DNA of 64,000 nt from Ligustrum vulgare (Eukaryota; Streptophyta; Magnoliopsida; Lamiales; Oleaceae), in contig OY743177.1 of the NCBI GenBank assembly GCA_963555705.1, positions 54,816,096 to 54,880,095 of the forward strand, read 5' to 3'. Under the pieces are notes generated by a model, which saw only the letters and a list, made by a program, of their open reading frames with translations, was not told the origin of the DNA and did no database searches. This document shows, piece after piece, positions 57,053 through 64,000 of the stretch. A program made the translations under genes and the position numbers. How positions within the stretch are numbered: position 1 is the first letter of the stretch; the number at the start of each line of letters is the position of its first letter.

Positions 57053-57790
57053 ATAGCCTCTGTCAGATGCTGAAGGAGCAAAGAGACATGGAATTATTGA
57101 GTTATTAAAGTCATATGGTTGGCTATCTTATGTAAGTCTCTTTCTTTTTCTTACATCCTTTGGTACAATAAGACTTTTTAGGGGATGGAGTTCTCTGTGA
57201 CGTCAGTTGTTTAATTTGTAACTTATCTTCTAAGTTTCGTAACTTCTTTCTTGGACAGTGGGTGGGAATTGTTAATTTTTATCAATTATAATATGCTTGA
57301 TGTTTTGATCATCTGCTACTATTAATAATAGGTCAGCGTTAATGGGGTTAGTTTCTAAAGTCCATGGAGTTCTTTTGTGTACCTATGAACCTAAAGTTAG
57401 GGGAGTAACTCTTCTTGACGCCTCTTTCTATATTTGGAACTCTTGGGAAAATCTTTATTTTCCCTAATAGATGTCAAACTGAATATGGTATTTTTTTTTT
57501 CTTCAGGAATGTTCTTCTTGTCAACTCTAGTGCAGACCATTTGAAAGTTGGAGATTTTGGATTGAGGAAAAAGCATATTATGGTGCAAAATTCTCATGAT
57601 GTATACAAAATGACAGGTGAAACTGGAAGTTGTAAGCAGCTACTTTATAAATTATTTATACAAAGCTGGGGTTTTCACAATTTAGCTAATTATGTACTTT
57701 TGCAACTATAATTGACAGGTATATGGCTCCTAAAGTCTTCAAGCACCGAAAGTATGACAAAAAGGTCAATGTTTTCTCTTTTGCAATGAT
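57053..57790 (+). pseudogene. Integrin-linked-kinase-like (ankyrin/Raf-type) kinase fragments
   Basis: 57060-57135 reads LSDAEGAKRHGIIELLKSYG, the end of an ankyrin region. 57508-57620 reads RNVLLVNSSADHLKVGDFGL and QNSHDVYKMTGETGS, which is kinase subdomains VIb-VII with the DFG triplet. 57722-57790 reads RYMAPKVFKHRKYDKKV and FSFAM, subdomains VIII-IX, with APE changed to APK. Introns lie between the pieces. The wording matches plant ankyrin-containing, integrin-linked-kinase-type MAPKKKs. The N-lobe and the end of the C-lobe are missing, so it cannot make a kinase. Confidence 0.78.
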
Positions 57791-57814
57791 CTAAAAAGCG
57801 TAAAGGCTCGAAAG

Positions 57815-58066
57815 GTGGCCGATGCATCTCGAGTGAAGATGGAGGGAAGGATTAAAAATAAGGGGCGACAATTTAATACCAAACTAGTCTTTACATCATT
57901 ATATTCAACACATGTCATAATGTTCCTGGTTTTTTATACCACCATTTACATATTGTCAATAGATGCTATTGAGGAAGATGATGATGTTGATGGAGAAGAG
58001 AACAATTTCGAGGAAGAGCACAACTTTGATGAGGACGTAGCATATTTAATTAATTTACGAGGATAG
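57815..58066 (+). other. Acidic C-terminal reading frame in the CACTA
   Basis: An 83-codon frame ends with EEDDDVDGEENNFEEEHNFDED and a stop. It may be the last exon of an element gene (TNPA-like) or of cargo. No similarity is recognised. Confidence 0.3.
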
Positions 58067-58769
58067 ATATTTTTATTACTATGTTTGCTTAACTGTTTTT
58101 AAGTTTATAATTACATTCAGTAACAATGGGTTTTTATTTGTAGTTTATTACAATATTTGGGATTACTAATATATTGGTTTATATTAGAAATTTTAGTTTA
58201 ATTTTTTTCTGCATATTATTATAATTTTGCATACGCAAAAAATAATTAATACTAAATATAAATAAAAAATAAGTTTTCCCCCACAAACAAAAAATTGTGT
58301 AGAAACGAAGTCAATTTGTAAAGTGCTTTCCACAAAAATAATTATTTGTAGGGAAAATCAAGATTTAGCCAAATATGCCTACAAATATGTTTCGTAGGCC
58401 AAGCTAACATTAGTATACGAATAATTGTGTCAGGAGAGAAATTAGACGACGAATAATATTTGTCTCTACAAGATTTGTAGGCTCGAAGTTTAGCCTACAA
58501 AACATACTTCGTGGGTACAATGAACATTAGCATACATGTAATTTCGTTGGAAAAAGTCTTAGACGATGAATGATTTTTGTTGCAAAGAGATTGTAAGCTT
58601 AGACATCCACCAACAAAGATGCCAAATTTGTCTACTTATGTCTATCACCTCAATGTTTGCCACACAAACCTCCATACAAAATATATTCGTCTGAGAAGGT
58701 TTTTACCTACGAAAAAGAAGCTTTTCCTACAAATTTCTTTTGTATGTGGAATATAAAATTCTTGTAGTG

Positions 58770-58820
58770 GCGGTATTGTCTTCATACAAAATTATTGGAT
58801 TTCCTTTTCTTGAAGGGAGA
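58770..58820 (-). pseudogene. copia RNase H piece between two insertions
   Basis: 51 bp whose minus strand reads NPIILYEDNT, the copia RNase H segment that directly precedes the part at 54741. It is cut on the right by the gypsy LTR at 58821. Confidence 0.8.
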
Positions 58821-60311
58821 TGATAAGTGTATTTTATACACTTATTTATATGTCTAAATTAGAATAATTTATTGTCGTTTTAGAGTATATGATATTTAAT
58901 TTATATTTATTTGTTTACTTTGTAGAAAATATCCCAAAATGCGAAGAATGAAGTAATTGATGAGAAAAATGCATAATTAGATGCTAATTGGAGCTAAAAT
59001 GAGCAATTGATAAGTTTGTGACGTCAACCGGAAAGATGCAATGTGCCAAAATGAACGAATCAGAGGTTGGAGGACATAATTGAATGAATTAAGAGCTTAA
59101 ATGGGCAAATCGAGAAGAAGATAAAGTTTGGGGACTAAATTACAACAATTGGAAGTTGAGGACTGAAGGTGCAATTAAAAGTCAGGGACTAACTTGTACA
59201 GCCGAGAAAGGAGTGAAGTCCCGATCGCTGGTTACAGACCAAGCGATCGAGAGATGGTGCAAATTCTTAACCCGAGAGTTTTTAACGTCTACCACGCGAT
59301 CGCTAGGGTTTCTACCACGCGATCGCGCGGTTATCCAAATGGGCCGCAGATCAGATTTTTCTCGCAATTTTTAACAGGCTTTGGGCTTTTTGACCTAGGG
59401 TTTCTCCAAAACCTATATATACAATATAAGAGGCACGAGATCTAGACCTTTGCCTCTCCATATAACGAGCCACAATAGAGATTTTAATTCAAATTCTTGG
59501 AGATTCAAGCATCGCAGAGGGGCGTGAATTGAAGATACCTGAAGAATTGATAATTGGTGCAATCTTTCCATTCTTCGTTGTTATTTTCAACGAACGTCAT
59601 TATATTTTATTTTTGTTATTTAAATATGATGTGTAGCTAAATTTGATGTTGGGATGAACGATGTAGCCTAGTTAATTATTTTAATTTCATATTCCTTGTT
59701 TTAACGCTTTAATGCATGTGTTGATTTATTATTGCGTGAATGAACTGGCCACTTATCCATGATTTTATGTGTTATTTCCATAATCCGAGAGGTGAGTTAA
59801 TAACATAGATCTAGGTAATAAATCCGGTAACTGAACGAGAGATAGAGATATACTCTTGTAATTATTGCGGTCGTGTGTGAATTCTAAAATGTAATGGAAC
59901 TAAATAAGGAATATTCAGACCCGCTGTAGAGATACATGGCTGACTTATTTAGGTAGAGTTGATTTAAACAAGAGAGAGAAATTTCAATTTAAATTAGTGA
60001 ATTCGACCGAATGCATATTTAGGAAATAAAACTGGAATTGGAGTTAATTTAATTGGTTAGGTGAAATCGTAAACCCCAACTACTTTACAATCGTATTTGA
60101 AAACAAAACAATTCTCCATTTTAATTTCTTTAGTTTTAGTTTAAAACCTCAAATTCAGTTCGTTCGTTCAAATAAAGTGTAGAACTAAAATATTTCGGTA
60201 ATTAATAGCAGTCCTCGTGTGACGATAATCCGGACTTCTAGGTCCACTTTATTACTTCTCACGACCCGTGCACTTGCGGGGGTATTTCGCATCGCGAGAT
60301 ATTAGTGAACA
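58821..60311 (+). repeat. 5' LTR of the gypsy element
   Basis: It starts TGATAAGTGTATTTTATACA and ends GTGAACA, six bases before the primer site. The 5' tip is a 9-bp perfect hairpin (58823-58845). GCGATCGC palindromes are at 59296 and 59319, with a near copy at 59243. It is related to the LTRs at 8835 and 48220. Confidence 0.88.
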
Positions 60312-60317
60312 AGTTTT

Positions 60318-60331
60318 TGGCGCCGTTGTCG
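60318..60331 (+). other. Primer binding site of the gypsy element
   Basis: TGGCGCCGTTGTCG, the site type used by Athila/Tat elements, with one change from the common GTTGCCG. Confidence 0.85.
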
Positions 60332-60515
60332 GAAACTGTTTTTATATTAATATCGATACCAATTAGTTCTCTCTTTAGTTTGAATTTGTATTTGTATTTT
60401 TTTTTTAATTTTTTTATTATTATTATTTATTTATTTTGAGTTTTTTTAAAATTGGTGAATTATCTCCTTCTCGGTATTGAATGAATTTTCAGACAGTTGG
60501 AGGCAACACAGTAAG

Positions 60516-61304
60516 ATGGCAGCAAACAATAATCATTGGCTCTTTGATCGAACTGCAGTTCAAACGTATCTGATGTGTGATTTCTGTTGGGGAAATCATG
60601 TTGTATTCAATTGCCCTATTGCACCCAAGGATGCTATATGGAAGGTTGATTGTTGTGGGAATTATTATATGGTAGAGCAGGAGTGTCCACCAATACATGC
60701 AGTTCAAGTTGAAACTGAAGATTTTGACAATGAAGATTTGATAAATCAGGAATTGCAAAAACAACATGTTGAAATTAAGAAGTTGATGGAGCAATGGACA
60801 GTAAGCATGGTAGAGAGTCAGCCATTACTAGAAATTCAGGTGCAGAGATCAGAGGAGCCAGATAAATTGGTTGAAACAATTGAAGAAAAAGAAGAAAAAC
60901 TTGAAAGAGTGGATCAACCAGAAGAAAATAGCTTCCATGAAGATATCCTTGTCCAATTGTCAACAATGCAGAATCAGGACATCGAGCTTGAGGAGATTTC
61001 AATCAAAGATGAAGAACAATTGAAGAAAGAGGAGTTGATCACAGAAATGCAGACACTTAAGGGTGTCGAAGTTGCAATGCAATCCTCCAAATTCAATGAT
61101 TGGGCAAGAATTGATTTCATCATTGGTGATGAAGAAATAATTGAAGTCTGCGTTTTGAAGGTTGAATCGAGTGGAGATGTTAACACTTATGACATGGGCA
61201 AGGTACAATTTTTGAGCTTAAATGCACTTTGGAACAAATTTGACCTTCACAAACAAAGAAGGTCATCAAAAGCTCTATTTAAAGTTTCTTTAACAGCCAG
61301 GTAA
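60516..61304 (+). CDS. gag-like protein of the gypsy element
   Basis: The first in-frame ATG is at 60516 (MAANNNHWLFDR), giving ~262 aa. Near the N-terminus there is a knuckle-like CDFCWGNHVVFNC (C-x2-C-x3-H-x4-C), which resembles the C-terminal zinc site of Athila gag. The middle is strongly acidic and coiled-coil-like (VETIEEKEEKLERVDQPEE). The usual gag capsid domain is absent, so this is a shortened or rebuilt gag. The frame is intact to TAA at 61302-61304. Confidence 0.65.
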   Translation: MAANNNHWLFDRTAVQTYLMCDFCWGNHVVFNCPIAPKDAIWKVDCCGNYYMVEQECPPIHAVQVETEDFDNEDLINQELQKQHVEIKKLMEQWTVSMVESQPLLEIQVQRSEEPDKLVETIEEKEEKLERVDQPEENSFHEDILVQLSTMQNQDIELEEISIKDEEQLKKEELITEMQTLKGVEVAMQSSKFNDWARIDFIIGDEEIIEVCVLKVESSGDVNTYDMGKVQFLSLNALWNKFDLHKQRRSSKALFKVSLTAR

Positions 61305-64000
61305 AAAGTCGGGCTTTAGACTTAAAACGGAGCGCTGTGTTTGAGTGTTTTGCATGTTTCATGTTAAGAACACTTTTGCATAATAGTCTATTATTGCATA
61401 TTTAGGTATGTTTTTGATTTTGCATGTTTTTAATAGGCAAAACTTGTATCATCATCCCAACTCACACACACACTAGTTTGGATCATGAAATTAATGTTTG
61501 AAAAATCATTGCATAGATCATGAAGTGATTAAGGGACTAAACACGATTTTGAAAATCAAAAATAGGAAAAAATTTCATTACTGCCATGAACTACGCGATC
61601 GCGTGCCAATAGGCTATGGCGATAGAGAATGTGCATTCAAAAATCAACAGATTCTTAAACCTTGAACCACGCGATCGCTAGCACTCCAGCCAGGCGATCG
61701 CGTGGCTGTACTGGGACCAGAATCGGCAGTTTAAGTGTAGTGCCCCATGTTTTCAATTTCAAACATTATAAACTCTTTTTCTCTCCCCTAATCACCTCAT
61801 ATTTGATCTTCCATTTTGTGTGCATGTCATCAACACCTAGTTGCACCAAATTCATTGCTATTTTCATATCCAAATCAATGAAAGGTATGAAATTCTTCAC
61901 TTAAATCCATGTTTACTCAAATTTTTGAAATTTCCTTTGAGTTCTTGGATTTTGAAATTGTGAATGGTGAAGAATGGGCTTAGGTTAGTGGTTGGAGATT
62001 GTGATTTTTGGTTTAGTAGACAAGAATTCTGGGTTCATTCATGCCTCCAACCCTATGCATATCCATTGATTTTTGCAATGACCATTAAGTGTTTGATGAA
62101 ATGCCACAAAGACATTCTTGTGCTAATTTTAGATATTCATTTGAGCATTTATTTTCATGACATGTTCATTATTGATTGTGTGTAGTGCATGAGTTAGTTC
62201 ACATCTTGGCATTAAAACCATTAAAATCATGTTGGCATCATGACAGCCCCATTGCAAGGCGATTGTAGGCCATTGCACCCAGAAACTGTCTCACATCACC
62301 TACTTCTCCACATTGTTGCATGACCTTATTGACCTTCAAATGAGCTGAATTTTTAATATATTGTTGATCATGCTGTGAACTTTAAAGATTAAAAAAATGG
62401 CTCTGGAAAATTTATGTTTTTCTAGACGATGTCAAGGCTTGAATGTGTGTGGTCGACCAATGTTGAAAATTCAAAATTTTGCTTTAACTTTAGTTTGGGG
62501 GGTGTGGTATTGAACTTCCATTTCTTCTTATTGGTGTTTATGTCTTCTAATGTTAATTATTTCTTATTTGCAGGGAAAACACAAGTCAAAACACGCCAAC
62601 CCAATTTGAATGATACAAAAAAAGGGTCGATTCATCCAATACAGTACTACAGAAAGCTTCAAAGGAATACATCCTCTACACTTGGGAAGTTCTCGTTCTC
62701 TTTTCTTTGTCTCGTTTTACATTGTTGAATATTTTTAACAAACATTGAGGACAATGTTCATTTCACGTTTGGGGGTGAAGATTCATTACATTCTTCATTC
62801 ATTTTATATTCATTCGATTTTATTGGGACCAAAAAAAAAACATTGAAAAAGTGTTAACATGTTTATTGTCTAGGATATATTATGAATCAATTTGTGCTTA
62901 GGTTTGAAAATTGGACGACATGAAAGCATGAACTTATTTTTGAACTAGTTATGTTTTGCTAGATTCATATTTATTGCGCACATAGCCAGTGTTGGATAAT
63001 TGCTTGTGTAGGGGATTTTGTTTAATACATGTGGGGCAGAATTTATGCAATTTGAACTTAGGAATGACTCAAAAATTCCTGAACTTAGATCGTTAGACAT
63101 CCCACCCCTAAATTAGAATCAATCATTCTAAAAGACAAGTTTGGGGGTAAAATGGTTGGAATTTGTGTGTATTGACGGGTTGGAGGTCTGTGGTTATTGG
63201 TTTTGCACTTTAGTCATTGCATTTTGGTCAACTGGTATAAACCATTTCCAGCATAAAAACAGAAAAATACTGAAGGTCTTATTCTGCTCTTCAAATGCCT
63301 TTTTGACTCGAGTAAGTAAGTCCGAGGGGACCTTCAAACCTGGTGCCCTAAAGCCAACTGGCTTAGGAGTCATCAACCTAAAGCTCGCTACATGGGTCAA
63401 TTAGAAAGCAAGTACGGAGAGTGGACTTAAACATAAGACATTATATCATCTTTAACTTTTCTGTTTAAGCCTTTATGACTCGAGCAAGTACGTCTGAGGG
63501 GTTCTTTGAACCTGGTACCCTAAAGCCGTCTAGTTTGGGAGTTGCCGATCTAAAAGCCCGTATGAAAAGTTCTGCACAAATATGGTAAAAGACAGGGACA
63601 ATTAAAAGAAAAAGTCGTCCATAAATATATATATATATATATATATATTATTGCATGGTATAAGCTTTGTTGACTGAGCTGTGGTAGTTGAGGTTGTAGA
63701 ATTGGGGACTGCTTTCTTTTGATTTGTTGGGCATGCATATTTTTTATTTTGACTGCCTTGTGTGGAAAAAACTAAGAATATTTTTAGAACCCACATAGAT
63801 AAAAAATCGGGATGCGAGAAAAAAAGCAGAAAGTGGTGATCATCCATGAGCGTTGAAAGGAATTTTATTAGAAATCATAGATTGACCACATGAGATTCGG
63901 GCTGGATTATGCATAATGAGCCACACAGTGTTGAGTATATCTTTTGCAAGAGTATGCGTTTGACATTGGCTATTCACACACACACTTAAAAATCTGGCAG
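61305..64000 (+). other. Spacer of the gypsy element
   Basis: No pol similarity is seen. GCGATCGC occurs at 61595, 61671 and 61694. An imperfect ~175-bp tandem pair is at about 63298-63400 and 63475-63560 (GACTCGAG-AAGTA-GT, CCTAAAGCC, GGGAGT or AGGAGT). A (TA)n run is at 63624-63648. Short frames (62429-62728, 63141-63404) are not supported. Confidence 0.5.

Larger units (their letters stand above)
54742..58769. mobile_element. CACTA transposon with captured gene fragments, 4.0 kb
   Basis: The left end is CACTACAAGAAAAT and the right end is its inverse (ATTCTTGTAGTG). The flanking triplets are ACG and GCG, a 3-bp duplication with one change; removing the element and one triplet restores the copia frame. 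Subterminal CCTACAAA/TTTGTAGG motifs are dense at 54750-55110 and 58260-58760. No transposase was recognised. The interior has exon-intron pieces of plant genes, listed separately. Confidence 0.9.
58821..64000 (+). mobile_element. gypsy element (Athila/Tat-like), probably non-autonomous, runs off window
   Basis: A 1491-bp 5' LTR (58821-60311) is followed by a TGGCGCC-type primer site, a gag-like gene (60516-61304) and 2.7 kb without RT or integrase. Phrases such as GTTTGGGGGT recur in the non-coding part (62495, 62768, 63140), as is usual for Athila/Tat spacers. The 3' end is outside the window, so the flanking duplication cannot be checked. It sits in the RNase H of the split copia. Confidence 0.85.

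Noticed and set aside
60477..60515. Extension of the gag-like protein upstream of 60516
   Set aside because: The frame is open but starts at TTG; the first ATG is at 60516.

Overview
This window looks like AT-rich, transposon-dominated nuclear DNA of a eudicot plant, most likely an asterid. The evidence is an R1/Rx-type coiled-coil NLR resistance gene of the kind common in Solanales and Lamiales, a plant AP2/ERF transcription factor, and Ty1/copia, Ty3/gypsy, CACTA, Helitron, MITE and caulimovirid-derived sequence. Only two host genes are convincing: an NLR on the minus strand (17823-15109), split by one in-frame stop, and an intact single-exon ERF/DREB-type factor on the plus strand (51993-53306).

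Layout. 1-5330: truncated, decayed copia element on the minus strand with its 5' LTR at 4670-5330. 5331-8829: mostly unassigned, with a foldback at 5430-5558, a Helitron-type 3' end near 6251-6276 and a Tourist-like MITE at 6364-6894 (TAA duplication). 8835-10246: solo gypsy LTR with a CCGGC duplication. 10590-15110: about 35 copies of a ~131-bp tandem unit that begins across the NLR stop codon. 15109-17823: NLR. 17824-19740: NLR promoter region and two small MITEs. 19746-30132: nearly complete Tat-lineage gypsy element with 609-bp LTRs, a GTAGT duplication, gag-pol with two nonsense codons, a 98-bp tandem array and a three-exon antisense gene. 30487-34362: CACTA element (AAC duplication) with TNP2 and Ulp1-like remnants. 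35050-36330: copia RT/RNase H remnant broken by a CCCAA-rich insertion. 37170-40393: endogenous caulimovirid fragment (movement protein and coat-protein-like gag). 41198-44150: old copia gag with a nested non-autonomous copia (41348-43883, AAAAG duplication). 44150-48219: sparse DNA with a SINE-like copy, a dispersed repeat and small MITEs. 48220-49644: second related gypsy LTR. 49645-53400: ERF gene and flanks. 53753-64000: nested stack in which a minus-strand copia is split by a CACTA element (54742-58769) carrying fragments of an integrin-linked-kinase-like gene, and is then interrupted by a gypsy element whose 5' LTR starts at 58821 and which runs off the window.

The most unusual signals are the tandem array that grows out of the NLR 3' end (with a 1178-bp, nine-unit higher-order repeat), a 5'-terminal LTR hairpin kept by paired base changes in three related LTRs, LTR cassettes built from different short palindromes, the intron-bearing antisense gene of the Tat element, and the gene-capturing CACTA. 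Element boundaries were checked by eye through target-site duplications wherever stated. No functional RNA genes, operons or CRISPR arrays were seen, as expected for plant nuclear DNA.
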